Assembly (NCBI RefSeq): GCF_010983895.1
Contig: NZ_CP048836.1
Coordinates: 930,001-994,000, forward strand
Length of the DNA stretch: 64,000 nucleotides
Origin: Nitrogeniibacter mangrovi
Lineage (GTDB): Bacteria; Pseudomonadota; Gammaproteobacteria; Burkholderiales; Rhodocyclaceae
Direction of reading: 5' to 3'
The notes under the pieces were generated by a model. It made no database searches. It was not told the origin of the DNA and saw only the letters and a list, made by a program, of their open reading frames with translations. Each line of letters begins with the position of its first letter. Position 1 is the first letter of the stretch. Shown here piece after piece: positions 1 through 10,093 of this stretch. The position numbers and the translations under genes are program-made.

Positions 1-172
1 GCCAGCGCGGGTTGCTGAAGCGGGCCGCGGCGCCGGCGGCGTCGCCATCCTGCAGCTGCCGGGCGGCGCGCTGGTCGGCGTTGTGCCACAGGGCGGCGAA
101 GCCGTCGCCCGCATGGGCGGGCGCGATGGCGGCCAGCAGCAGCCCGATGGCGGTCCACAGCGCGCGCGTCAC
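1..172 (-). CDS. TPR protein of the Bat operon (BatC-like), 3' part outside window
   Basis: This is the 5' part of a minus-strand gene that runs off the window start. A GTG at 172-170 overlaps the stop of the upstream von Willebrand gene (GTGA). The visible 57 residues start with a hydrophobic signal-like stretch (LWTAIGLLLAAIAPAHAG). A segment follows (FAALWHNADQRAARQLQDGD) that resembles the start of TPR proteins at the end of Bat operons. I infer a periplasmic or membrane-anchored TPR scaffold for the VWA proteins. The TPR repeats themselves are not in view, so the family rests on context and this N-terminus. Confidence 0.65.
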   Translation of the reverse strand, partial: MTRALWTAIGLLLAAIAPAHAGDGFAALWHNADQRAARQLQDGDAAGAAARFSNPRW

Positions 173-1095
173 AACCACCCCCGGCGCGCCGTCAGCGCGG
201 TGGCGATCAGCAGCAGCGGCAGCAGCCACACCCCGGCCTCGCGCCAGCGATCGACGCTCACCGCCTCGGCGCGCTGGGCGTCTCCTGCGGCGGCGCTGGC
301 CTTGAGTGTCGCGATCAGTCCGGGCAGGGCGTCGAGCCGGGTCAGGCGGCCGCCGCCGGCGCTCGCCAGGCGCTGCATCGCGTCGGCGCCGGCCGCCTGT
401 GCGGCGGTGACGGCCACGACCTGCACGGTGGCGCCGTGCCGGTGCAGGCGGCCGGCGGCGGTGAAGGCGGCCGAGGGGTCGGCGAAGCCGTCGGTCAGCA
501 CCACTACCTGGCCGTGGCGTGCGCCCGCCTGCGCCAGCAGGGAGGCGGCGCGGTCGAGCGCGGGGGCGAGGGCATCGTCATGGGCGGGCATCAGGTCCGG
601 CGACAGGGGCGGCAACAGGGCCTTCACGGTGGCCGTGTCGCGGGTGAGCGGGGTCACCGTGTAGGCGCCGCCGCCGAACACCACCAGCGCTACCCGACCG
701 TCGCCGGCCGCATCGAGCAGATCGTCGATGGCGAAACGCGCCCGGCTGACCCGGTCGGGCGCCACATCGTGCGCTGTCATGGACGGGGACAGATCGAGCA
801 CCGCCACCCAGGCGGCCGGGCGGACGAAGGCGGGGCTGTGCTCGCGTTGCCAGGTGGGACCGGCCAGGGCGAGCACGGCGACGGTCCACAGCAGCGCCAG
901 CAGGGCCCATGGCGAGCGCGCGGCGGGCGCGGCGGTGTCCAGGCGCAGGGCGTCGAGCAGGGCCGGGTCGATGAGGCCGCGCCAGGCCCCGTCGCGGCCT
1001 CGCCGCCGCCCCAGCCAGGCGGCCAGGCCGAGCAGCAGCGGCAGGGCCAGCAGCCAGGCCGGGCGCAGGAAGTGGAAGGCGCCGAACCCGCTCAT
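169..1095 (-). CDS. BatB-like von Willebrand factor A membrane protein
   Basis: A 308-residue inner-membrane protein with an N-terminal hydrophobic pair (HFLRPAWLLALPLLLGLAAW), a VWA domain at about 85-250 and a C-terminal transmembrane segment (VWLLPLLLIATALTARRG). The MIDAS metal site is visible as DLSPSMTAHD, with a later VVLTDG strand. The start is the ATG at 1095, which overlaps the upstream VWA gene's stop (ATGA); the longer open frame upstream overlaps that gene and lacks support. VWA pairs of this sort sit in Bat operons with MoxR and DUF58 and are thought to act in envelope protein assembly or stress tolerance; the target is unknown. Confidence 0.85.
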   Translation of the reverse strand: MSGFGAFHFLRPAWLLALPLLLGLAAWLGRRRGRDGAWRGLIDPALLDALRLDTAAPAARSPWALLALLWTVAVLALAGPTWQREHSPAFVRPAAWVAVLDLSPSMTAHDVAPDRVSRARFAIDDLLDAAGDGRVALVVFGGGAYTVTPLTRDTATVKALLPPLSPDLMPAHDDALAPALDRAASLLAQAGARHGQVVVLTDGFADPSAAFTAAGRLHRHGATVQVVAVTAAQAAGADAMQRLASAGGGRLTRLDALPGLIATLKASAAAGDAQRAEAVSVDRWREAGVWLLPLLLIATALTARRGWL

Positions 1096-2066
1096 GCGCC
1101 GCGCCTCGCCCAGGCCAGCGCCAGCGGGATGCTCAGCACCAGGGCCGCGGCCAGCGGCCAGTCGTAGTACTCGGTCGCCGGGCGGTACCACTGGTCGCGT
1201 CCGGCGGCCGGTTCGAGGGCGTCGATGCGCGCATACACCTGGCGCAGCGCGGCGGCGTCGGTGGCGCGGAAATACGCGCCGCCGGTGGCCTCGGCGATGG
1301 CCTTGAGGGTGGCTTCGTCCAGATCGCTCCGGGAGCCGCCGAACAGGCCGAAGAAGCCGCGCTCGGGCGCGCCGCCGACGCCGATGGTGTAGATCTTCAG
1401 GCCCGCGTCGGCGGCATGGCGCGCGGCCTGCACCGGCGGCATCACGCCGGCGGTGTTGCGTCCGTCGGTGAGCAGGATCAGCACCGTGTCGCCCTTGTGC
1501 GCGCCGCGCGGATCGTCGCGCAGGCGCTTGAGGGCGAGGCCGATGGCGTCACCCAGGGCGGTCTGCGGGCCGGCCTCGCCGACCACCGCCTGGTCGAGGA
1601 ATTCGCGCACCGTGGCCAGATCGGGGGTGAGCGGCGCCTGAAGATACGGGCGGGTGCCGAACAGGATCAGGCCGACGCGATCGCCATGGCGCCGGGCGAT
1701 GAAGCGGCCGGCCACCTGTTGCACCACCTGCAGGCGATCGAGCGATCCGGCCATGTCGCGGGTCTGCATCGAGCCGGACACGTCGATGGCCATCAGCACG
1801 CGTCGCCCGGTGGTGGGCACCGGCTGCGGGTCGCCCAGCCACTGCGGGCGGACGGCGGCCGCCACCAGCAGCAGCCACAGCACGCCGAACAGGGCGAGGG
1901 CGCGGCGTGCGCCGCGGCGGCCATCCTCGGCGCCCGTCGGCGCGAGCGCGGCGACGAAGGGCAGGAACAGGGCGACGGCGCCGGTGGCCGCCGGTGGCGC
2001 GACGCGGCGCACGAGCCAGGGCAGGGGCAGGAGCAGGGCCATCCACGGCCAGGCGATGTGGATCAT
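1092..2066 (-). CDS. BatA-like von Willebrand factor A membrane protein
   Basis: A 324-residue membrane protein with two N-terminal hydrophobic stretches, a VWA domain starting near residue 88 and a C-terminal transmembrane helix. The MIDAS motif is clear (MAIDVSGSMQTRD), followed by the LILLTDGRNTAG strand. Start and stop overlap both neighbours by four bases (ATGA), so the VWA proteins and the DUF4381 protein are translationally coupled. The domain would bind a divalent metal and probably contact a partner controlled by the MoxR ATPase encoded in the same operon. The partner cannot be named from sequence. Confidence 0.88.
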   Translation of the reverse strand: MIHIAWPWMALLLPLPWLVRRVAPPAATGAVALFLPFVAALAPTGAEDGRRGARRALALFGVLWLLLVAAAVRPQWLGDPQPVPTTGRRVLMAIDVSGSMQTRDMAGSLDRLQVVQQVAGRFIARRHGDRVGLILFGTRPYLQAPLTPDLATVREFLDQAVVGEAGPQTALGDAIGLALKRLRDDPRGAHKGDTVLILLTDGRNTAGVMPPVQAARHAADAGLKIYTIGVGGAPERGFFGLFGGSRSDLDEATLKAIAEATGGAYFRATDAAALRQVYARIDALEPAAGRDQWYRPATEYYDWPLAAALVLSIPLALAWARRGA

Positions 2067-2548
2067 GACGGACGCCCCTCGTGGCGGCGGGCACGCCCGC
2101 GCAGGAAGCCGCGCGTGCCGGCCAGCCAGCGTGGATCAGTGTCGGGGCCACTGCCGCCCCAGGCACGGCGCATCAGGGTGTCGCCGGCCTCGCCGTCCAG
2201 GGGGGCGCCGCCGTGTGCCGCGAGGAAGGCCAGCCATGCCGGGCCGGTGAGGCCGGCGATGGCCTCGCGACCGAAGCGGGCGATGGCGTAGCGGCGCAGC
2301 AGCTGCGCGAGGGCACGTGCCAGCGCGGTGCCGTCGAGGTTCTCGGCCTCGATGCGGCGCAGTTCGGCCAGCGCCTGGCGGCGCAGACGGCGTGCCGGAT
2401 GGCGCCACCCGCGCCACAGGGCGACGACCAGGAGCAGCAACAGGATCGCGAGCGCGATCCAGCCGGGCGCCGGCGGCCACGCGCTGACCGGCGGCGGGGC
2501 GTGGGCGGGGGCCAGCTGCGCCAGCCAGTCGGGGGTCACGCCGCCCAT
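2063..2548 (-). CDS. DUF4381 domain membrane protein
   Basis: A 161-residue protein with one transmembrane helix near residues 28-45 (GWIALAILLLLLVVALW), followed by a basic cytoplasmic helical region that holds conserved family features (RRQALAELRRIEA, LLRRYAIARFGREA, WLAFLAAHGG). This matches DUF4381, normally found between DUF58 and VWA genes in Bat-type operons. It overlaps the DUF58 gene by 13 bases and the next VWA gene by four. Its biochemical role is not known; position suggests that it bridges the VWA pair and the MoxR/DUF58 components at the membrane. Confidence 0.82.
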   Translation of the reverse strand: MGGVTPDWLAQLAPAHAPPPVSAWPPAPGWIALAILLLLLVVALWRGWRHPARRLRRQALAELRRIEAENLDGTALARALAQLLRRYAIARFGREAIAGLTGPAWLAFLAAHGGAPLDGEAGDTLMRRAWGGSGPDTDPRWLAGTRGFLRGRARRHEGRPS

Positions 2549-3432
2549 GCCGGCGCCCTCAGCAGCGGTGGCAATGCGGTCTCGACCGCATCGGCGGTCA
2601 TCAGCCGGGTGAGCGGCAGGGCGAAGCGCCTCGCCAGGGTGGTCAGGCGCTGCTCACGCGCGGCCCAGGCGGCCTGCCAGCGCGCCCGGCTGCGGTCGCC
2701 GTCGAGCGTCCACAGGCGCCCGGGCAGGCCGACGCGGAAGCGCCCGGCGGGCAGGCCGTCGATCTCCAGCGGGTCGGCCACCTGCAGCAGCCAGCATTCG
2801 TGGCGTGCGGCCAGCGCCGCGAACAGGGGCTCACTGTCGGCGTCGAGGCCGGCGAAGTCGCTCAACACCAGGATCAGGCTGCCCGGTGGCACCACGCCGG
2901 GCAGCGAGCCGAGCAGGCGGTTGAGGCCCCCCGGGTCGGGCGGGCCGGGCGCGCGCGGCTGGGCGGCCACCAGGGCGTCGAACACCGGCAGCACCCCGGC
3001 TTCGCGGGCACGCGGGCGCAACAGGCGGGGCGCGGCACCGCCGATGGCGGCGCCCAGGCGGTCGCCGCCGCCCACCGCGACCCAGCCGCACAGGGCGGCG
3101 GCGCGCAGCAGCAGCGTGGACTTGAGCTGGCGCCGGCTGCCGAAGAACAGGCCGGGATGCAGGTCGGCCACCAGCCACACCGGGCGTTCGCGTTCCTCGC
3201 GGAACAGCTTGGTGTGCGCACGGCCGCGCCGGGCGGTGACGCGCCAGTCGATGCTGCGCACGTCGTCGCCGGGGGCGTAGGGGCGCACTTCCTCGAATTC
3301 CAGCCCGAGGCCGCGATGGGCGCTATGGTGGCTGCCGGCCAGCTGCGCCAGCGCAGGGCGCCGGGCGTGCAGGTCGAGGCCGTGGGCCGCGCCGCGCAGG
3401 GCGACCAGGTCGTCGAGTTCGGCGAGGATCAT
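2536..3432 (-). CDS. DUF58 domain protein
   Basis: A 298-residue soluble protein carrying the DUF58 hallmark EVRPYAPGDDVRSIDWRVT near residue 50, with a VWA-like fold downstream (LVLSDFAG near residue 190). DUF58 proteins almost always follow a MoxR AAA+ gene, as here, with a 16-base gap after the MoxR stop. The pair is thought to act as an ATPase and adaptor for VWA partner proteins. The ATG at 3432 is used because the frame is closed upstream by the MoxR gene. Function beyond this association is inference. Confidence 0.85.
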   Translation of the reverse strand: MILAELDDLVALRGAAHGLDLHARRPALAQLAGSHHSAHRGLGLEFEEVRPYAPGDDVRSIDWRVTARRGRAHTKLFREERERPVWLVADLHPGLFFGSRRQLKSTLLLRAAALCGWVAVGGGDRLGAAIGGAAPRLLRPRAREAGVLPVFDALVAAQPRAPGPPDPGGLNRLLGSLPGVVPPGSLILVLSDFAGLDADSEPLFAALAARHECWLLQVADPLEIDGLPAGRFRVGLPGRLWTLDGDRSRARWQAAWAAREQRLTTLARRFALPLTRLMTADAVETALPPLLRAPAWAA

Positions 3433-3448
3433 CGGCCGGCTGCCCGCG

Positions 3449-4449
<1,001 letters not shown>

Positions 4450-4450
<1 letters not shown>

Positions 4451-5502
4451 CAGTTGTGGCTCCGGTGGGTGGGCGCCTGGGCCAGCGGTGCCGGCGTGGC
4501 GTGGTCGGGCGCGCCGGGCTCGGCTGGCGCAGGGGCGGCGTCGGCCACCACCAGGGTGTCGGCCGCGGCGGCTTCGAGCAGCGGGCGGGCGCTCCAGGCC
4601 TGCAGCTGCACATACCAGGGGTGACGCGAGGACTTGAGCACGTAGGTGTTGCCCTTGGCCGGCTTGGACAGGGTCCAGGTGACCGGCGCGCCGTCCTTGT
4701 GCTTGAGCGTGACGGTCAGGGCCGGCGTGTCCTGCTGCCACGCGGGCTGGGCGGTGGTGCCCAGGACGGTGTCCGCCTTGAGCCCGGCCAGGGTGCTCGC
4801 CAGGGTGGCGGCGTGGTCGGCGTCGAGATGCTTGCCCGCCGGGGTGTCGGCCAGGGTCCAGGTGGCGTCCTTGCCGGTGCCCTTGCGCAGGGTGAGCGGG
4901 GCCTTGCCGGCGGCGGTCAGGTCGATCTCGGTGGCCCCTTGCGCATCGGCGTCGAGCAGGCTGGCGTCCAGCCAGGCGCCGGCGTCGGTGGGCAGGTCGA
5001 AGGTGGCCAGATCCACCGCATAGACCGCATCGTCGCCGGCGCTGCGGGCATCGGCCTTGCGCAGGCCGGGCGAGCTGCCCAGGTAGATCGTCGCCACCGG
5101 CTTGCCGCCGGCACTGGCGACCAGACGTCGCTCGTAGTGGTCCTTGGCGACCTTGAAGCGCTCGGGCGCATCGGCGCTGGTGGCCACCGGGAAGCCGCGC
5201 CGGAGCGTGCCGAGCCGGTCGAGCAGGTGCTTCACCTTGCCGGCGTCGGCCGGGGCATCGAAGTGGCCGGGCAGCACCCATTGGCCCTTGGCCCTGGCCA
5301 GTTCGATGCGGGTGTCGGCCTTGGGCTTGTCGGGCGCGACCGGGCCGTCGACCACGAGATGGTCGACGCCGTCGAGGCGGGCGGCCACCAGCGGGGTGTC
5401 GGGCGTTTTCGGCGACAGCCGGTCGTGGCGCAGATCCAGGGCGAGGGCGGCGGCCAGTTGCACGCCGAGGACGACGGCGAGGACGGGAATCCAGCGGTTC
5501 AT
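4450..5502 (-). CDS. DUF4340 domain protein of the GldG-type exporter
   Basis: A 350-residue protein with an N-terminal signal anchor (WIPVLAVVLGVQLAAALAL) and a long extracytoplasmic region that matches DUF4340 (repeating beta-rich units such as LDGVDHLVVDGP and IYLGSSPGLRKADARS). DUF4340 genes regularly follow GldG-like ABC permease genes, as here, after a three-base gap. The protein is probably a periplasmic partner of the exporter, attached to the inner membrane. The C-terminus is low-complexity, rich in Ala and Pro. Substrate and reaction are unknown. Confidence 0.8.
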
Positions 5503-5505
5503 CGT

Positions 5506-8391
5506 TCAGACCTCCTGCAGGAGCCGGGCATGGCGGCGCGCGGCCCCATGGCGGCGACGGTTGTTGAGTAGCCACACCAGCGCGAGGCCGCCGAGGGCGA
5601 AGCCGTAGTTGGCGTATTCCCACATCGCCTGGGCGTCGCGCGGCAGGGGCGCCAGGGTGCGGGCGAACTGGCCGCGGCTGCGGATGGCGAGCAGGCCCTG
5701 GTCCTCAAGCGACCAGTCGACCAGGTTCTGGGCGAACTGGGCCGGCTTGAGGTTGGCACTGCCCAGGGCCTGGCCGATGAACTCGGTGGCACGGTCGGAG
5801 AACAGGGCGCTGGAGCCGATCAGGATCAGCCGGGCGGAACGCGGCGAGTGATCGATGACCCGGCCGATGGGCGTCGGCGGCGCAGGCGTCTTCGCGTCCG
5901 TGCCGGCCTTGGCATCCGGCTTGGCGTCGGCCGCGGCCTTGAGCAGCGGCGAGGGCTGGCCCTTGAAGGCCGAGTCGAAGCGGCCTTCGAGCATCACCGC
6001 GAGCGGATGCGCGCCGCGCGCGCCGGTGGGGGCGAAGCCGAGCTCCGGATGGGCCTGGTAGTCGGGGATCAGGTTCGGCTGCGTCGACACCCAGCTGCCG
6101 GCAGACGACGAGAGCAGGGTGGTGAGCTTGCGGTCCTGGTTCTTGGCCGCGTCGATGCGGATCGGCGCCGCCCACGGCACCTGGATGTCGCCCAGGCTGG
6201 CGGTGACCGGGCTGTCGGCGTCGAGCCCGCGGCCGCGCACGTCCACGATGTACGGGTAGGCCGCGAGCTGGATCTCGCGCACCGACATGCCGTTGCCGAT
6301 GGGGCGCTCTACCGGGACCGGCAGGGCGCCGCTCTGCGGGTCGAGCACCAGCCCCTTGCCCAGATGCAGGCCGTAGCCGGCCAGCCAGTCTTCCAGGCCG
6401 CTGTCGACCGGATGGCCGTCGATGCTGCGACCCAGCTCGACCTCGGTGGGCGAGGTGGCCACCACCACGCTGCCGCCCTGCATCAGGAACTGGTCGATGG
6501 CGAAACGCTGGGCCTCGTCCAGGTGGCGCGGGTCGAGCACCATCAGCATGTCGGCCTCGGCCGGCACCTGGCCATGGTCGAGCGTCGTGTCCAGCCAGCG
6601 CACCGACTGGCCCATGGCGGCGCGCAGGGTGCGGAAGCCGGGCCCGTGTGCGCCCATGGTCTGGGGTGGCGGCGGGGGCGGCGTGTAGACCGCCACGGTC
6701 TTGAGGAAGCCCGGCGAGAAGCGCTTGACCGCCGCCTCCAGCGTGCGCTCGAAGGCCTCGGGCTTGAGGGTGTCGGGCAGGGGCAGCGGCTCGGTCTGGT
6801 GGCCGTCGGAGAGGGTCAGGTGGAACCAGAACGGCTTGGGATCGAGCAGGCCGGTGACCAGCGGGCGGAAGCCGAGTTCGTCACCCAGCTTGCGTGCCAG
6901 TGCCGGGTCGGCGCCGGGGTCGTCGAAGCTGACCGTGAGCTTGTCGCCGGCCTGCTTGCGCAGCTTGGCCAGGGCCTGGTCGAGCGCCTTGCGGGCCGTG
7001 GCCAGCTCGGGCGGCAGGGCGGCGTCGGGCGAGAGATGGCCGGTGAAGTGCAGCGGTCTGGACAGGGTGGCGAAGGGGCTGCCGCCGCCCTGGTAGCTCA
7101 GCAACACCTTGCGGATGGCGCGGGTGATGTCGTACTCGGGGTTCTTGAGCGCCACCTTGAAGTCCCCCTCGGAGCGCATCTTCACGTCGATCAGGTCGCG
7201 GAAGCCGAGCACCTTGTACTGGTCGCCGTAGCTGACCAGTACGTCGAAGTAGGAATTGACCACGGAGGCCTTGTACTTGCTCGAGACCTGGAAGGGCACC
7301 GGGCGGATGTCGTAGCGGCTGGCGGCCTCTTCCTCGAGCTTCGGATCGTCATGCGGGTCGACGAACTCCACCCGCACCTTGTCGCCGCCGGCGGCGGCGT
7401 ACTCCTCGAGCAGGTCGCGCAGCTGCGGCACCAGCGGGGCGAGCAGCGGATGGGTGGCGGCGCTGAAGTAGCCGCGGATCAGCAGCGGTTCGCGCAGGTC
7501 CTTCAGGTAGCCGCGGGTGGCCTCGGAGAGGGTGTAGCGGTGGTCGGCCGTCAGGTCGGCACGCACGCCGCCGATCTGGTCCAGCCACAGGTTGGCGCCC
7601 AGGACGTTGGCCACCAGCAGCGCCGCGATCCATTGCCAGGCGCGGTGGGCCGGGCGCGGGCTGTTGTGGGCCCAGCGCATCTTTTCCACCGCCAGGCGGT
7701 TGAGCACCAGGAAGGCGACGGTGATGGACAGGTAGTAGTAGAGGTCGCGCAGATCGAGCACGCCGCGCGTGATCGAGTCGAAGCGCGAGCCGGCACCCAG
7801 CGCGCGCAGCAGGTCGCCCACGCGCTGGCCGGCCAGATCGGTGAGCGCGGGTGCGCCGATGAGGAAGAACGCCCCGGCGACGAGCACGGTGACGATCAGG
7901 CTGACGATCTGGTTGTCGGTGCGCGAGGACACCCACAGCCCGATCGCCACATAGGCCGCGGCCAGCGCCAGCGCGGCCACGTAGCCGCCGACGACCGGGC
8001 CCCAGTCGAGCGGGCCGAGGACGGACACCGTCAGCGGCAGCGGCAGGGTCAGGGCGAGGGCGATGGCCACCAGCGCCATGGCGCCGAGGAACTTGCCCAG
8101 CACCAGGTCGGTGGGCGAGACCGGCGCGGTGAGCAGCAGCTCCACCGTGCCGGCGCGCCGCTCTTCGGCCCAGGCGCGCATGGTGAGCGCGGCGACGAGG
8201 AAGATCAGCAGCACCGGCATCCACTGGAACAGCGGACGCACGTCGGCCAGGTTGCGGGCGAAGAAGGTGTCCACCCAGAAGAACACGAACAGGGTCACGG
8301 CGAGGAAGGCGCCGAGAAACAGGAACGCGGCGGGCGAGGCGAAAAAGCCGGCCAGCTCCTTGCGGGCGACGGTACGGGCGTTACGCAGCAT
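5506..8391 (-). CDS. ABC-2 permease fused to GldG-like domain
   Basis: A 961-residue fusion. Residues 1-240 form an ABC-2 type permease (GldF-like) with about six transmembrane helices (AAFLFLGAFLAVTLFVFF, TMRAWAEERRAGTVELLL). From about 255 on there is a GldG/IFT52-like extracytoplasmic domain (LSEATRGYLKDLREPLLIRG, VEFVDPHDDPKLEEEA, DMLMVLDPRHLDEA) that ends in a transmembrane helix near the C-terminus. It pairs with the ATPase encoded just upstream, whose stop overlaps this start by 11 bases. In gliding Bacteroidetes GldF and GldG are separate; here they are one chain. The cargo is unknown. The start is the ATG at 8391; the longer frame lies inside the ATPase gene. Confidence 0.88.
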   Translation of the reverse strand: MLRNARTVARKELAGFFASPAAFLFLGAFLAVTLFVFFWVDTFFARNLADVRPLFQWMPVLLIFLVAALTMRAWAEERRAGTVELLLTAPVSPTDLVLGKFLGAMALVAIALALTLPLPLTVSVLGPLDWGPVVGGYVAALALAAAYVAIGLWVSSRTDNQIVSLIVTVLVAGAFFLIGAPALTDLAGQRVGDLLRALGAGSRFDSITRGVLDLRDLYYYLSITVAFLVLNRLAVEKMRWAHNSPRPAHRAWQWIAALLVANVLGANLWLDQIGGVRADLTADHRYTLSEATRGYLKDLREPLLIRGYFSAATHPLLAPLVPQLRDLLEEYAAAGGDKVRVEFVDPHDDPKLEEEAASRYDIRPVPFQVSSKYKASVVNSYFDVLVSYGDQYKVLGFRDLIDVKMRSEGDFKVALKNPEYDITRAIRKVLLSYQGGGSPFATLSRPLHFTGHLSPDAALPPELATARKALDQALAKLRKQAGDKLTVSFDDPGADPALARKLGDELGFRPLVTGLLDPKPFWFHLTLSDGHQTEPLPLPDTLKPEAFERTLEAAVKRFSPGFLKTVAVYTPPPPPPQTMGAHGPGFRTLRAAMGQSVRWLDTTLDHGQVPAEADMLMVLDPRHLDEAQRFAIDQFLMQGGSVVVATSPTEVELGRSIDGHPVDSGLEDWLAGYGLHLGKGLVLDPQSGALPVPVERPIGNGMSVREIQLAAYPYIVDVRGRGLDADSPVTASLGDIQVPWAAPIRIDAAKNQDRKLTTLLSSSAGSWVSTQPNLIPDYQAHPELGFAPTGARGAHPLAVMLEGRFDSAFKGQPSPLLKAAADAKPDAKAGTDAKTPAPPTPIGRVIDHSPRSARLILIGSSALFSDRATEFIGQALGSANLKPAQFAQNLVDWSLEDQGLLAIRSRGQFARTLAPLPRDAQAMWEYANYGFALGGLALVWLLNNRRRHGAARRHARLLQEV

Positions 8392-9331
8392 GACGCACCT
8401 CCGTGTCGGCGACGGGCGTCTCGGTGCGGTTGACCTCGGCGAACACGGTCTCCAGGTCGCGCCGCTCGGGGGTGAGCGCATGCAGGCCGAAGCCGGCCGC
8501 GTGCACCGCCGCGCTCACCGCCGGGGCGGCCGTCTCGGGCACGTCGAGCGCGTAGCGCCAGCGGCCGTCGAGGGCGGCGTCGAGGCGCATCCCGCGCACC
8601 CCGGGCACCGCCGTCAGCACCGGCCGGGCGCTGGCCTCGTCGCGATCGAGGGTCACCAGCAGGCGTGCGCCGCGCTGCAGGTCGTCGAGGCGCGCATCGG
8701 CCACCTTGCGCCCGCGCTTCATGATCACCACCCGCTCGCACACCGCCTCCACCTCCTGGAGGATGTGGGTGGACACGATCACCGTGGCATGGGCCGACAG
8801 CTCGCGGATCAGCTCGCGCATGTGCAGGATCTGGGTGGGATCGAGGCCGTTGGTGGGCTCGTCGAGGATCACGATCTCGGGGGCATGCAGGATCGCCTGG
8901 GCCACGCCGACCCGCTGGCGGTAGCCGCGCGAGAGGGTCTGGATCGGCGCGGTGGCCTTCTCTTTCAGCGCCGTGCGGCGGATCGCGGTGGCCACCGCCA
9001 CGCGGCGCTGCGCCTCGGGCACGCCGTGCAGCGCGGCCTGGTATTCGAGAAACTCGATCACGGTCAGGTCCGGCCACACCGGGCAGTTCTCCGGCAGGTA
9101 GCCGATGCGCGCCTGGATCGCCGCGGTGTCGCGGCCGATCTCGAGCTCGCCGACGCGGAGGGTGCCGGCGGTCGGTTCGAGCGCGCCGGTGAGCATCTTC
9201 ATCACGGTGGTCTTGCCGGCGCCGTTGTGGCCCAACAGGCCGACGACTTCGCCAGCGCCGATGCTGAAGCTCACGTCGTCCACGGCGAGCAGATCGCCAT
9301 AGCGACGGGTGAGGTGGTTCATCTCGATCAT
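8381..9331 (-). CDS. ABC transporter ATPase, GldA-like
   Basis: A 316-residue nucleotide-binding subunit. Walker A is LGHNGAGKTT, the signature is LSRGYRQRVG, Walker B is IVILDEPTNGLD, and the H-loop is VIVSTHIL. The C-terminal extension after residue 220 is typical of ABC-2 exporter ATPases. It drives the permease/GldG fusion encoded next. It is the first gene of the nine-gene operon, with an AAGGGA ribosome site before the ATG at 9331. No clear promoter could be fixed in the long upstream gap. Confidence 0.9.
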   Translation of the reverse strand: MIEMNHLTRRYGDLLAVDDVSFSIGAGEVVGLLGHNGAGKTTVMKMLTGALEPTAGTLRVGELEIGRDTAAIQARIGYLPENCPVWPDLTVIEFLEYQAALHGVPEAQRRVAVATAIRRTALKEKATAPIQTLSRGYRQRVGVAQAILHAPEIVILDEPTNGLDPTQILHMRELIRELSAHATVIVSTHILQEVEAVCERVVIMKRGRKVADARLDDLQRGARLLVTLDRDEASARPVLTAVPGVRGMRLDAALDGRWRYALDVPETAAPAVSAAVHAAGFGLHALTPERRDLETVFAEVNRTETPVADTEVRHAA

Positions 9332-10093
9332 TGCTGTCCCTTGCGGAAAAAAGTGCTCTGACCCGTCGCGAAGGCGGCCAGGGATGGCCGGCGCGATGGG
9401 CTTCGGAACGTGGCGACGCTCAGGGGCGCGTCACGGCGCAAGCGGGATCAGCGAAGGGGCGGCGGGGTGGACCGCAAGGGGAGGAAGTGGCCCAGGAGGC
9501 AGGACGCGCTGGATTCTTGTTCGCAGGCTGGCATGACCTTCTTTTCGTCTGCTCGGCGGCTTTGGATGGATGAATCGAAGCAATCGCCGGCGTGCCGCGA
9601 CGGCAAAAACCATGGGGGGCACGGCGCGCGCCGGTGATCTGTTAACAAGCGCGTTACGTCAAAAGTTCCAGATGAAATATTTTGAAAAGAACTGATGAGC
9701 GACGGGCGCCGTGCGCCTTTGATGCGAAATGGGCGGCGCGTCGGGAATATGTCCGAATGCTTATGTTGTGGGGTGTCGGCGCTCGCGTTCGGCCCGCTGG
9801 CCGATCGCTTGCGTAACAGGGTGCCCCGCGTCAAGGGGTGCGGCGCGCTCGGGAACTTTTCTCCCCGCCCGCTCTTCCCATTCTTGTCATGAGCGCATCG
9901 CTGTCCGCGTCCCCGCGGGCACGGCGCCTTTCATGGTCGCAACACCACAGCAGCAGGACTCCGGATGGCAGGCAGCCCCCTGATCCGCGTTGCATGGCGA
10001 TGCCTGCGACCTGATGGATCCAGCCGGGTTCGGTGGCCTCGAGATCACACGCGTTCGGCAGCGGGCGCTGGACGACGCGAAGGGAGCGATACC
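9332..10093. other. Intergenic region without a supported gene
   Basis: This 762-base gap separates the divergent exporter operon and the pseudoazurin gene. Short open frames here, including one of 128 codons on the minus strand, lack ribosome sites and family features. One GG-N10-GC element (TGGCCGATCGCTTGC, 9798-9812, plus strand) has perfect sigma54 spacing but a poor -24 box and no TGAGACA half-site upstream. The stretch around 9630-9700 is more A/T rich (GTTAACAAG, GAAATATTTTG) and may hold the divergent promoters. I see no repeats or mobile element. Confidence 0.5.

Noticed and set aside
5848-8433. Plus-strand open frame of 861 codons opposite the GldFG fusion
   Set aside because: Composition is Gly/Arg/His-rich with no domains; a shadow of a high-GC gene with strong third-position bias.
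9798-9812. Sigma54-like element before pseudoazurin
   Set aside because: Spacing is exact but the -24 box is weak (TGGCCGA) and no TGAGACA half-site is nearby; a chance match is likely, so it is not listed as a feature.
9448-9834. Possible 128-codon minus-strand gene in the long gap
   Set aside because: No ribosome site, low-complexity composition, no recognisable family; several overlapping short frames exist here, as expected for GC-rich DNA.
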